Below, piece after piece: positions 35,917 through 43,722 of a stretch of 64,000 nucleotides of DNA. Every line of letters starts with the position of its first letter. The stretch's first letter is position 1. Source of the DNA: Aquabacter sediminis (GTDB taxonomy: Bacteria; Pseudomonadota; Alphaproteobacteria; Rhizobiales; Xanthobacteraceae); NCBI RefSeq assembly GCF_028863665.1, contig NZ_JARBFX010000003.1, positions 1 through 64,000 of the forward strand. Reading direction: 5' to 3'. The notes beneath the pieces are model-generated. The model was given only the letters and a program-made list of their open reading frames with translations, ran no database searches and had not been told where the DNA came from. The translations under genes and the position numbers were made by a program.

Positions 35917-36858
35917 ATGGCCGCCATTCTCACCGCCCTCGTCCCCGTCGCCCTCGTGGTGGCCCTTGGCGTCGCTCTCAGGCGGCGCTTTCTGCGTGAT
36001 CCCGCCCATTGGTTCGGCATGGAGCAGCTGACCTATTTCGTCCTCTTCCCGGCGCTGCTGGTGGTGTCGGGGGCGCGGGCGGATCTCAGCAAGGTGAACC
36101 TGGTGGGCGTCATCGGCGCCTTCACGGCCATGCTGGCGGTGCTGGGGGCGGCGCTGCTGATCGCGCGTCCCGCCCTGGAGCGGGGCATGGGCGTGGATGG
36201 CCCGTCCTTCACCTCCCTGTTCCAGGGCGTGTTGCGCTGGAACACTTATGTGGCGCTCGCCGCCGTGGGCGGGCTTTATGGTGCGAGCGGCATCACGGTG
36301 GCGGCGGTGGCCCTCGTGTGCCTGGTGCCCATCGTGAACGTGATCTGCGTCGCCGTGCTCTCGCGCTATGGCGGCACGGGCAGCACCTCCATCGCGCTCA
36401 TGCTCCGCCAGTTGGGCCGCAACCCGCTGATCTGGTCGTGCGCGGCGGGCATGGCCATCAATGTGCTGAAAGTGCCGGTGCCAGCGGTGATACTGGAATT
36501 CGGCGACGTGCTCGGCCGGGCGTCTCTCGCCATCGGCCTGCTGGTGGTGGGCGGGGGGCTGGTGCTGCGCGATCTCGCGCGACCGCGCCTCGTGACCTAT
36601 CTGGCGGCGGGGCTGACGCTGGTGGTGAAGCCGCTCATCACGCTGGCGGCGGGCGTGGCCTTGGGCCTGTCCGGCCTGGAACTGACCGTCATCGTGCTGC
36701 TCGCCGCCGTGCCGTCGGCGCCGGCGGGCTATGTGCTGGCCCGCCAGATGGGCGGCAACGCGCCGCTGCTGGCGGAAATGCTCACCGTGCAGATCGTCTT
36801 CGCCGCCTTCACCATGCCGGTCATCACGCTCATCGCCATGAAGGTGGCAGGCGGCTGA
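35917..36858 (+). CDS. AEC family transporter
   Basis: 313 residues with about 10 membrane segments. MEQLTYFVLFPALLVVSGARADL is the typical first helix pair, SFTSLFQGVLRWNTYVALAAV and LYGASGITVAAVALVCLVPIVN the central motif, and LLAAVPSAPAGYVLARQMGGN the conserved late helix with the P-x-x-x-x-x-Y/N element. It is only distantly similar to the carrier at 33413, so they are not a recent duplicate. It stands alone after the tRNA. The transported carboxylate is unknown. Confidence 0.85.
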   Translation: MAAILTALVPVALVVALGVALRRRFLRDPAHWFGMEQLTYFVLFPALLVVSGARADLSKVNLVGVIGAFTAMLAVLGAALLIARPALERGMGVDGPSFTSLFQGVLRWNTYVALAAVGGLYGASGITVAAVALVCLVPIVNVICVAVLSRYGGTGSTSIALMLRQLGRNPLIWSCAAGMAINVLKVPVPAVILEFGDVLGRASLAIGLLVVGGGLVLRDLARPRLVTYLAAGLTLVVKPLITLAAGVALGLSGLELTVIVLLAAVPSAPAGYVLARQMGGNAPLLAEMLTVQIVFAAFTMPVITLIAMKVAGG

Positions 36859-36916
36859 ACTTCTCCCATCCCACCTGCCAATCCCAACTGGCAATCCCAA
36901 CTGGGCGACATGATAA

Positions 36917-36934
36917 GGGCGGCCGGAGCCGCCC
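36917..36934. terminator. Stem-loop between convergent AEC and exported-protein genes
   Basis: GGGCGGC (36917-36923) and GCCGCCC (36928-36934) form a 7-bp stem with a CGGA tetraloop. It lies between the stops of two convergent genes. T-runs are poor on both sides. Just upstream, CAATCCCAACTGG is directly repeated (36879-36905). Confidence 0.5.
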
Positions 36935-36947
36935 TGTCATCCCGTGC

Positions 36948-37355
36948 TCAGCACGGCGCCCAATAGCCGGCGCCGCGCGTATTGGTGGGGAACCAGCACT
37001 GGCCGGTGGGCGGCGGGGGTGCCACATAGACCGGCTGCGGAGCAGGCGCGTAATAGACGGTGGGGGGCGGCGGGGCCGGCGCCGGGGCATAATAGACCGG
37101 CGGCGGCGGGCTGCTGGCGGCACCGGCAATGGCAGCGGCGCCCAGGATGCCCAGCGCAATGCCCGCGCCGACGGCGGCCCCGTTATTGTTGTTGTTCTTG
37201 TAGTAGTAGCCGCCGCAATTCCAGCAGCGGGGCGGCGGCGGGCCGGGAGGCCCCCAGCCGGGACCCCAGCCGCCGGCAAAGGCGGGGACGCCCGCCGAAA
37301 CGGTCAGCAGCGCGGCAAGGCCGGCGACCGCAACCTTCTTGCTGAAGGTGACCAT
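36948..37355 (-). CDS. Small exported Gly/Pro/Tyr-rich protein
   Basis: 135 residues. Signal peptide with KKVAVAGLAALLTVSAGVPAFA. The mature part is GGWGPGWGPPGPPPPRCWNC, an Asn run, a glycine-zipper-like hydrophobic stretch (AVGAGIALGILGAAAIAGAA) and Pro/Tyr repeats (PPPPVYYAPAPAP). It has three Cys and ends with CWFPTNTRGAGYWAPC. Such proteins are common in this order and are probably cell-envelope associated; function is unknown. GGAG lies upstream of the ATG. Confidence 0.8.
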   Translation of the reverse strand: MVTFSKKVAVAGLAALLTVSAGVPAFAGGWGPGWGPPGPPPPRCWNCGGYYYKNNNNNGAAVGAGIALGILGAAAIAGAASSPPPPVYYAPAPAPPPPTVYYAPAPQPVYVAPPPPTGQCWFPTNTRGAGYWAPC

Positions 37356-37812
37356 GATTCAAGCTCCATTCGGGGGCGTCGAAGCGAAAATGAGCGCCCC
37401 TCAATCGATCGTGATCCTAGCTGCGCAATGGGTTCCGAATTATGTCCGGCACCCAAGCCTTCGCGTTGATTTAAAGGCGTTTTCCGGCTTGCTGCGCGCC
37501 ATTGTGGCGTTTTCCGGACGCCGCGCTGGACGGCTGTTCATCTTCACCGCCTTTTCCCTCCCCGCCATTTGACGGGAGTGCCGGTGAAGCCGGAGTTAAT
37601 CCACCCCCGCCCCGCGTGCACTTCCATCTTGCGAGGCGGGCCGGCAAGCGCTATGCAAGCTCCTGCATCAAGAGTTGGGCACGGGCCCGACGCCAACCTG
37701 CTTTCCCGAGCAAGGTGGAGCTCCCGCGATGGGAGGATGTGGCCGCGGCGGCAAAGAAACGGGCGATCCGATCCGAGCTCCGTCCCGCGCCAAGGTGAGA
37801 CAGGGTTTGGAC
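37356..37812 (+). promoter_or_regulatory. Long structured leader upstream of metA
   Basis: 457 bases precede metA. Close to the gene there are mutually exclusive pairings: CTCCC (37721-37725) with GGGAG (37731-37735), or GGAGCTC (37717-37723) with GAGCTCC (37775-37781). This resembles an attenuator or riboswitch expression platform. I cannot match it to the SAM-II consensus: no GCTAAA element is present. The first part (37400-37560) is AT-richer and probably contains the promoter. Confidence 0.4.
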
Positions 37813-38730
37813 ATGCCGATCAAGATTCCGGACACGTTGCCCGCACGCACCACCCTTGAGGCCGAGGGCGTGGTGGTCATGCGCGAGACCGACGCCGCGC
37901 GCCAGGACATCCGGCCCCTCAAGCTCGGCCTGCTCAACCTGATGCCCGACAAGCCCCGCACGGAGACCCAGTTCGCGCGCCTGCTCGGCGCCGTGCCGCT
38001 CCAGGTGGAATTGTCTCTGGTTCACATGGGCTCCCACACCCCGCGCCACACCTCCGCCGACCACATGGCCGCCTTCTATCGCACCTGGGATGATGTGCGG
38101 CAGGAGACGTTCGACGGCTTCCTGGTCACCGGCGCGCCGGTGGAAACCTTGCCGTTCGAGCAGGTGGGCTATTGGGATGAACTGCGCCGCCTGTTCGACT
38201 GGACGCAGCGCCACGTGCATTCCACCATGACCATCTGTTGGGGCGCCCAGGCCGCCCTCCAGCATTTCCACGGCGTGCCCAAGCACGAGCTCGACGCCAA
38301 GCTCTCCGGCGTCTTCAGCCATCGGGTGGAAGCCCCCGCCTCCCCCTATCTGCGCGGCTTCTCGGACGACGTGGACATTCCCGTCTCGCGCTGGACCGAG
38401 GTGCGCCGCGCGGACCTGCCGGGCGAGGACAAGGTGCGGGTGCTGCTGGACTCCGACGAGGCGGGAATCGGCCTGGTGGAGGATTTGGAGCGGCGCCTGC
38501 TCTTCATGTTCAACCATCTGGAATACGAGGCGGGAACGCTGGCCGCCGAATATGCCCGCGACAGCGCCAAGGACCCCTCCACCCCGGTGCCGGCCCATTA
38601 CTTTCCCGGCGACGACCCCTCCCGCGCGCCGCGCAACCGCTGGCGGGGCCATGCGCACTTGTTCTTTTCCAACTGGATCAACGAGATCTACCAGACGACA
38701 CCCTATCATCTGGACGAGATCGGCCGCTGA
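37813..38730 (+). CDS. metA: Homoserine O-succinyl/acetyltransferase
   Basis: 305 residues, complete. It acylates L-homoserine, the first committed step of methionine synthesis. The family start MPIKIPDTLPA and the region LNLMPDKPRTETQFARLLG are highly conserved; the nucleophile Cys is in TICWGAQAALQ, the glutamate in LLFMFNHLEYEAGTL, and the histidine in FSHRVEAP. It cannot be decided by eye whether succinyl- or acetyl-CoA is used (many MetA of this type use acetyl-CoA). The ATG at 37813 is chosen by the conserved start. A strong terminator follows. Confidence 0.93.
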   Translation: MPIKIPDTLPARTTLEAEGVVVMRETDAARQDIRPLKLGLLNLMPDKPRTETQFARLLGAVPLQVELSLVHMGSHTPRHTSADHMAAFYRTWDDVRQETFDGFLVTGAPVETLPFEQVGYWDELRRLFDWTQRHVHSTMTICWGAQAALQHFHGVPKHELDAKLSGVFSHRVEAPASPYLRGFSDDVDIPVSRWTEVRRADLPGEDKVRVLLDSDEAGIGLVEDLERRLLFMFNHLEYEAGTLAAEYARDSAKDPSTPVPAHYFPGDDPSRAPRNRWRGHAHLFFSNWINEIYQTTPYHLDEIGR

Positions 38731-38753
38731 ACGCGATCTCTTGATGGGAGCAA

Positions 38754-38793
38754 CGAAAAAGGCCGGGCGCCACAGGTGGCCCGGCCTTTTTCG
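38754..38793. terminator. Bidirectional Rho-independent terminator between metA and phn operon
   Basis: CGAAAAAGGCCGGGC (38754-38768) and GCCCGGCCTTTTTCG (38779-38793) are perfect 15-base inverted arms with T5 on the plus strand and, by symmetry, T5 on the minus strand. It ends both metA and the phn operon. Confidence 0.9.
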
Positions 38794-38822
38794 TATCCCC
38801 GCCCCCGATCACACTTGGCCGA

Positions 38823-39687
38823 TCACACCCGCACGGAGCGCCGTCCGATGATGGCGAAGCGCAGGCGGGAGGAGATGAAGTCGATCACCGCCACCATGAT
38901 GAGCATCATCAGGATCAAAAAGCTCACCTTCTGCCATTCCAGGATGCGGATCTGCTCGGCCAGATGGAGGCCGAGACCGCCGGCGCCGACAATGCCCACG
39001 ATGGTGGACTGGCGGGAATTGGACTCGAAATAATAGAGGATCTGGCTCGCCAGCACCGGCAGCACCTGGGGGAAGAGGCCGAAGCGTACCCCTTCCAGTG
39101 CCCCCCCCGCCCGAGGCGGTGATGCCTTCCACCGGCTTGCGGTCGCTCGCCTCCACCGCCTCCGAAAAGAGCTTGCCCAATTCGCCGATGGACGAGGTGG
39201 CGATGGCCAGGATGCCGGCAAAGGGCCCAAGGCCCACCACCGTGACATAGATCAGTGCCCAGATGAGCTTGTCGACGCCGCGGAACACATCCAGCACCCG
39301 GCGCACGAGCGTGTGGATCAGCGGATTGCGCACCACGTTCTTGGCCGCCAGCAGCCCGAACGGCAAGGCGAGCACCGCGCCGGCAAACGTGCCGAGAAAG
39401 GCGATGGCCAACGTCTCGCCCAAGGCGTGCATGTAGAGCGGCAATTGCTTGCCCGGATCGGGCGGCATCATCAGGGTGAGGAAATGGGCGAGCTGGGCAA
39501 GGCCGGTGCCGATGCGGGCCAGCGAGAAGCCCAGATGCCAGAGAGCGAACGCCACCAGCAGCGCCATGGCGGCCAGCAGCCCCCATCCCGCGATGCGCCC
39601 GCCATCGGTGGCGCGGAAATGCTGCGGGTAGAGCGCCTTCAGGCGCGCCTGTTCAGCCGGATCGAAGGCGAGACGGGCCCGGTTCAT
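38823..39687 (-). pseudogene. phnE: Phosphonate ABC permease phnE (second copy), frameshifted in a G8 tract
   Basis: The first frame runs from the ATG at 39687 (overlapping the previous stop by 4 bases) and is a normal PhnE up to KPVEGITASGGG near residue 193, then turns into nonsense. The rest continues in the next frame as GGALEGVRFGLFPQVLPVLA, with the permease EAA-type motif and STIVGIVGAGGLGLHLAEQI, to a stop at 38823. The switch falls in eight C (plus strand 39101-39108). Removing one base restores an unbroken permease of about 287 residues. It is either a sequencing error, a real mutation, or a slippage-controlled switch. Membrane subunit of the phosphonate importer together with the neighbouring phnE. 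Confidence 0.8.
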
Positions 39688-40595
39688 CGGCCGGCCTCCA
39701 TGCTGATGAGCCGATGGCGGATGCGCTCGGTCACCAGGTCGATGAGCGTGACCGTGGCGATGATGAGCAGGAGAATGGCGGAGACGTCGGAATAGTAGAA
39801 TTTGCGGATGGCCTCGACCAGGTCCTGCCCGATGCCGCCCGCCCCCACGAAGCCCATGATGGCCGCCTCGCGCACATTGATCTCGAAGCGCAGCAGGCCG
39901 TAGGAGGCGAAGTTGGACAGGACCTGCGGCATCACGGCGAGCCGCACCGCCTGGACCCAGGAGGCACCGGCGGCCGTGGCGCCCTCCACCGGCTTCATGT
40001 CGATATTCTCCACCACCTCCGCGAACAATTTGCCCAGCGCGCCCATGGTGTGGATGGCCAGCGCCATGACGCCCGGCATGGGGCCGAGGCCGAATGCCAC
40101 CACGAACAGGAGCGCGAAGACGATCTCCGGCACCGTGCGGCAGAATTCCAGCAGGCGGCGGGCGGCAAAGCGGACGGTGGTGTTGCGGGTGAGGTTGGCG
40201 GAGGCGAGGAAGCAGAGGCAGAGCGCGCCGATGACGCCGAAGACCGTCCCGAGATAGGCGATCAGAATGGTGTCAGCGAGCAGCTTCAGCCAGCCATCCA
40301 GGTTCCAGTACCATTCGGCCAGATCCGTGCCGAGCTGGTCGAGCCGCAAGGTGGGCAGGATGTTCCAGAAGTAATCGCCCAGCCGGAAGGCATTGGCGGC
40401 GAAGACGGCGGGCTTCACCTCGCCCCACCAGCAGGACAGGGCAATGCACACGGTCACCACGCCCGCGGCGATGAGGGTATGGCGGCGGCGCGCGGCCACC
40501 GCCTCGTCATAGAGGCGCGCGAGCGGCGCGATCTGCTCTGCGGGCAGGCGGACGACGGTATGGGCCAAGGCGCGCGGATCCGGTTCAAGGGGCAA
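39684..40595 (-). CDS. phnE: Phosphonate ABC transporter permease phnE (first copy)
   Basis: About 303 residues with six membrane helices. The binding-protein-dependent permease motif is FAEVVENIDMKPVEGATAAGASWVQ followed by AAIMGFVGAGGIGQDLVEAI. The start is uncertain: no ATG precedes the conserved part, and the open frame reaches back to 40832 only because a palindromic repeat and a terminator happen to be open. The TTG at 40595 is a reasonable choice. Forms the membrane channel with the second phnE. It is separated from phnD by a terminator, so its level may be lower than that of the binding protein. Confidence 0.8.
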   Translation of the reverse strand: MPLEPDPRALAHTVVRLPAEQIAPLARLYDEAVAARRRHTLIAAGVVTVCIALSCWWGEVKPAVFAANAFRLGDYFWNILPTLRLDQLGTDLAEWYWNLDGWLKLLADTILIAYLGTVFGVIGALCLCFLASANLTRNTTVRFAARRLLEFCRTVPEIVFALLFVVAFGLGPMPGVMALAIHTMGALGKLFAEVVENIDMKPVEGATAAGASWVQAVRLAVMPQVLSNFASYGLLRFEINVREAAIMGFVGAGGIGQDLVEAIRKFYYSDVSAILLLIIATVTLIDLVTERIRHRLISMEAGR

Positions 40596-40654
40596 AGGGC
40601 GAAGGGAACTGAACAGGGGAGCCGGCCTTATGAACCGGCTCTCAGCATCGTCAC

Positions 40655-40763
40655 CGTCATGACCGGGCTTGTCCCGGCCATCCACGGGGATCGGCCTGGA
40701 CCAGACCCGCGACACCCCCGAGGCGGCGAGGCGTGGATGCCCGGGACACGCCCGGGCATGACG
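40655..40763. repeat. Interspersed palindromic repeat with 32-base inverted arms
   Basis: The arms 40655-40686 (CGTCATGACCGGGCTTG...) and 40732-40763 (...CCCGGGCATGACG) are inverted copies with few mismatches around a 45-base centre. This GTCATG-CCGGG type is a common interspersed element in Hyphomicrobiales genomes. It sits in the phnD-phnE gap and translates as the familiar false tail DGRDKPGHDG. Confidence 0.75.
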
Positions 40764-40797
40764 TTCCACCCGGAGAGGTGCCGACGCGCCGAGACAG

Positions 40798-40829
40798 AAA
40801 AAAGGCGCGGCCGTCTCCGGCCGCGCCTT
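40798..40829 (-). terminator. Terminator directly after phnD, inside the phn operon
   Basis: On the minus strand AAGGCGCGGCC pairs perfectly with GGCCGCGCCTT (40819-40829 with 40802-40812), loop 6 bases, followed by T6. It begins 8 bases after the phnD stop. It should end most transcripts there, leaving phnE genes to read-through. Confidence 0.85.
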
Positions 40830-40836
40830 CAAAATC

Positions 40837-41748
40837 TCAGGACGCCTTCTTCTTGCGCAGGTCGTCCACGAACTTGTTCAGCTCGATGATGGCCTGGTAG
40901 GAGGAATTGTCCACCGGCTGCCACACCTGCTGCTTGCCTTCATAGATCTTGTCGAAGGCGGCCTTGTCGTTCTTCTCGATGGAGAAGAAGGCATCGCGGA
41001 TCTTGGCTTTCAGGTCCGCCGGAAGGCTGTCCAGATAGGCCAGCGGCGAGTTCACGATCTGGTCGGACTTGAAGATGATGCGATAGTCCGAATACTTGGC
41101 CATCCCCTTGCGATCCATGCGCATGAGGTTGGATTCCTGCTCGTCATTCCACCAGTTGAAGGCGGCATCGCAGGTGCCCTGCTGCACGCCGATGACGGCG
41201 TTCTCGTGCGAGCCGGCATAGACCACCTTGCCGAAGAACTGGTCGGGCTGGATGCCCATCTTGTTCATGGCGAAGCGCGGCACGTTGTTGCCGGAGGTGG
41301 AGTTGGGGTCCACCAGGCAGAGATTCTTGCCCTTCAGGTCCTCGATGGACTTGTAGGGGCTGTCGGCCTTCACATAGAGCACCGAATGGTAGCCCTTGGT
41401 GCCGTCCAGGTTCACCTCGATGGCAAAGGCCTCGATCTTGGCGCCGGTCATCAGCGCGCGGGCGAAGGAGGACGGGCCGTAGGAGGCGATCTGGATGTTG
41501 CCGGCGCGCTGGCCCTCGATCACCGCCGCATAGTCATTGGCGATGCGCAGGGTGACCTTGGTGCCGATCTCCTTGGTCAGGTAGCTCATGAGGGGCGCAT
41601 AGCGCTCGGTCACGCCCGACGCGTTCTCGGCGGGGATGATGGCGAACACCAGCTCGGGATACTGGGCCTTCCAATCCTGCGCGAGCGCAGCGCCCGCGGA
41701 CAGGGCCAGCGCGGCGCCGGCGGCGATGAGGGTACGGCGGGTCAGCAT
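40837..41748 (-). CDS. phnD: Phosphonate ABC transporter periplasmic binding protein
   Basis: 303 residues. Signal peptide RRTLIAAGAALALSAGAALA. The mature protein has the PhnD hallmarks: VFAIIPAENASGVTERYAPLM near the start, IASYGPSSFARA, the hinge region GKNLCLVDPNSTSGNNVPRF and CDAAFNWWNDEQ. It delivers phosphonate, phosphite or a related oxyanion to PhnE. The ATG at 41748 follows GAGGAAAG. Lys-rich C-terminus. No C-P lyase or phosphonatase gene lies in the window, so the use of the substrate is unresolved. Confidence 0.9.
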   Translation of the reverse strand: MLTRRTLIAAGAALALSAGAALAQDWKAQYPELVFAIIPAENASGVTERYAPLMSYLTKEIGTKVTLRIANDYAAVIEGQRAGNIQIASYGPSSFARALMTGAKIEAFAIEVNLDGTKGYHSVLYVKADSPYKSIEDLKGKNLCLVDPNSTSGNNVPRFAMNKMGIQPDQFFGKVVYAGSHENAVIGVQQGTCDAAFNWWNDEQESNLMRMDRKGMAKYSDYRIIFKSDQIVNSPLAYLDSLPADLKAKIRDAFFSIEKNDKAAFDKIYEGKQQVWQPVDNSSYQAIIELNKFVDDLRKKKAS

Positions 41749-41876
41749 GTGTCTTTCCTCGACCATGGGGAAACGGAAAACGCGGAAACGCGGCAAGGCG
41801 ATGGGCGGCGCGCATGCGCCGACCGGCCGGGCGGCGGGCCGCCCGGAAGGACAAAGCTCGTTTGCAGAACCTGCGG

Positions 41877-42683
41877 TCAGACCGCGACGGCGGCCTCGGC
41901 CGGAGCGCCAACGGGCTCGGGCCGGGGGGCGACGTCCATCACCTCCCCCGCCTCCAGCCCATAGAGATCGCGCGCCACGTCCTCGGTGAGGGCGGCGGGC
42001 GCGCCGTCGAACACCACCCGGCCGCCGGCCATGCCCACCAGCCGGTCGCAATAGGTGCGGGCGAGGTCGAGCGAGTGCAGGTTGCACAGCACGGTGATGC
42101 CGAAATGCTTGTTGATGCGCAGGAGCGCGTCCATCACCACCTTGGTGTTGCGCGGGTCCAGCGAAGCGATGGGCTCGTCGGCCAGGATCAGGCCCGGCTC
42201 CTGCACCAGAGCGCGGGCGATGGCGACGCGCTGCTGCTGGCCGCCGGAGAGGCTGTCGGCCCGCTGGCCGGCGAAGGAGGCCATGTCGAACTGGTCGAGG
42301 GCGGAGAGCGCCATGGCCTTGTCGTCGGCGCTCCAGCTCTTGGAGAGCGCGCGCCAGGCCGGCATGGTGGACAGCCGCCCCATGAGCACATTGGTGAGCA
42401 CGTCCAGCCGGCCCACCAGGTTGAATTGCTGGAACACCATGGCCGCCTGGGCGCGCCACTGGCGCAGCGCCTGGCCCTTGAGACCCGTCACGTCCCGCCC
42501 GTCATAGACGATGCGCCCGCCGGTGGGGTCCTGCAGCCGGTTCACCATGCGCAGCAAGGTGGACTTGCCCGCGCCCGACCGTCCGATCACGCCCACGAAG
42601 GCGCCGCCGCCGATCTGAAGATTCACATCGGCCACCGCCACCTTGTCGCCGAAGCGGCAGGTGAGACCTTCCATAACGAGCAT
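41877..42683 (-). CDS. phnC: Phosphonate ABC transporter ATP-binding protein
   Basis: 268 residues. Walker [11 protein letters not shown]-loop in [20 protein letters not shown] (typical of PhnC), signature [15 protein letters not shown], Walker B LILADEP and H-loop [10 protein letters not shown]. The C-terminus is extended by about 20 Pro/Ala-rich residues. First gene of the minus-strand operon phnC-phnD-phnE-phnE; 128 bases separate it from phnD. A small hairpin overlaps the region just before the ATG. Confidence 0.92.
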   Translation of the reverse strand: MLVMEGLTCRFGDKVAVADVNLQIGGGAFVGVIGRSGAGKSTLLRMVNRLQDPTGGRIVYDGRDVTGLKGQALRQWRAQAAMVFQQFNLVGRLDVLTNVLMGRLSTMPAWRALSKSWSADDKAMALSALDQFDMASFAGQRADSLSGGQQQRVAIARALVQEPGLILADEPIASLDPRNTKVVMDALLRINKHFGITVLCNLHSLDLARTYCDRLVGMAGGRVVFDGAPAALTEDVARDLYGLEAGEVMDVAPRPEPVGAPAEAAVAV

Positions 42684-42691
42684 GAGGCGTG

Positions 42692-42709
42692 CTCCGGTTC
42701 GTTCCGGAG
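42692..42709 (-). promoter_or_regulatory. Hairpin just upstream of the phnC start
   Basis: CTCCGG (42692-42697) and CCGGAG (42704-42709) flank TTCGTT. On the minus strand the second arm carries CCGGAG, the likely ribosome site of phnC, 9 bases from the ATG, so the stem would mask it. A5 precedes the stem on the minus strand. Confidence 0.35.
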
Positions 42710-42890
42710 TTTTTCATTAAGGATGGCGCGCAACAGACGTGTGACGGTTCGGTGATGACACCGGGCGCCAGCCTCCGCCAGTTTTCAATCCACTCGATAT
42801 TTCAATTGGTTACAGAACTCGGCGAGATCGCAAAATTTGTTGGCCGGACTGGACAAATGCCCCGTCCGGCCCCCTTTTTTCATCGCCCTG

Positions 42891-43244
42891 TCACAGTTCC
42901 ACCAGCGTCCTGAAGCCGCCATAGATCATCCGCTTGCCGTCAAAGGGCATGCTGTCCGGGCCCTTGGGCAGGCGTTCGTCGGCGAACACCTTGGCGTTGG
43001 TGGCATCGCGCGCCTCCCGCGAGGCATGGATGATCCAGGAGAAGACGACCACCTCGTCCTCGGTGGCCTGCACCGCGCGGGGGAAGGAGGTGAGTTCCCC
43101 ATAGGGTACGTCGTCGCCCACGCACTCCATCACGGCCAGCGCGCCATGCTCCTTCCAGATGGCCCCCGCCAGCTCTGCCAGCGCGCGATAATCCTCGATC
43201 CGATCCTTGGGCACGGCGACCACGAACCCGTCCACATAAGACAT
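42891..43244 (-). CDS. DUF1428 family protein
   Basis: 117 residues, full family length. SYVDGFVVAVPKDRIEDYRALAE is the family start, then GALAVMECVGDDVPYGELTSF, VVVFSWIIHASREARDATNAKVFAD and FDGKRMIYGGFRTLVEL. It has a dimeric alpha/beta-barrel (ferredoxin-like) fold by family; function is not known. GGAGGTTCATCC precedes the ATG at 43244, chosen over the longer frame. It is transcribed on its own between phnC and the small peptide gene. Confidence 0.85.
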   Translation of the reverse strand: MSYVDGFVVAVPKDRIEDYRALAELAGAIWKEHGALAVMECVGDDVPYGELTSFPRAVQATEDEVVVFSWIIHASREARDATNAKVFADERLPKGPDSMPFDGKRMIYGGFRTLVEL

Positions 43245-43313
43245 GGATGAACCTCCTGTTGCTTCTCCCGCGCTCAAGGACGTGCGCGCCGCGGACCTGC
43301 CGACAGGCGGGAC

Positions 43314-43347
43314 AAAAAAAAGCGGCGCTGGGTGTTCCCAGCGCCGC
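43314..43347 (-). terminator. Strong Rho-independent terminator for the small-peptide transcript
   Basis: GCGGCGCTGGG (43322-43332) pairs perfectly with CCCAGCGCCGC (43337-43347) around a 4-base loop and is followed on the minus strand by T8 (plus-strand 43314-43321). The only transcript it can end comes from the 43411-43470 region; the DUF1428 gene starts downstream of it. Confidence 0.9.
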
Positions 43348-43410
43348 CCGACCGACCGTTCCTTCGGATTGTTTTTGATCTTGGAAGGCGGCTTGAGTGT
43401 GGGGCCGAGC

Positions 43411-43470
43411 TCAGATCATGCCCAGAAGCACCGCGCCGATGAAGGCCAAGGCGGCACATAGGGAGAGCAT
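43411..43470 (-). CDS. Probable 19-residue hydrophobic small protein
   Basis: On the minus strand an ATG at 43470 opens MLSLCAALAFIGAVLLGMI and stops at 43411. The peptide is one transmembrane-length hydrophobic helix with one Cys. GGCAGGAAG lies 5-13 bases upstream as a ribosome site, and a strong terminator follows 64 bases after the stop, so a short dedicated transcript is likely. A promoter-like TTGCCT is seen about 80 bases upstream. No larger gene fits between this terminator and the amidase. It could be a small inner-membrane protein or a regulatory peptide. Coding status is inferred from context only. Confidence 0.5.
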   Translation of the reverse strand: MLSLCAALAFIGAVLLGMI

Positions 43471-43722
43471 GTCGAACTTCCTGCCGTGGTTCACCTCTCA
43501 ACGCCCTTTGCAGGTCGATCTTCAACGCAACTTTAGCAAAGAACTGATAGGTTAAAAGGCAATAAACGTACTGCAACGCCGCAAGAACGAGCTGCAACGC
43601 GGCGGCGGCGCGAGGAAAGTCGAAGCATTTCAGCGACGCACGTCATGACGCGCCGCACGGAAACTGCCGCAAAAAAATGCAGACGCCGCCGAAAATGCCG
43701 CCTCCCGCGCCGCCACCCGCCC

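Noticed and set aside
37356-37812. SAM-II riboswitch before metA
   Set aside because: The conserved GCTAAA and GCAAGCC core elements could not be found in the right order.
40596-40832. N-terminal extension of phnE from a start at 40832
   Set aside because: It would read through the phnD terminator and an interspersed palindrome (GRDKPGHDG type), a well-known false coding signal.
42710-42790. Pho box upstream of phnC
   Set aside because: TGTCAT and CGTCAC are seen on the minus strand but with 14-base periodicity instead of the 11 bases needed for PhoB repeats.
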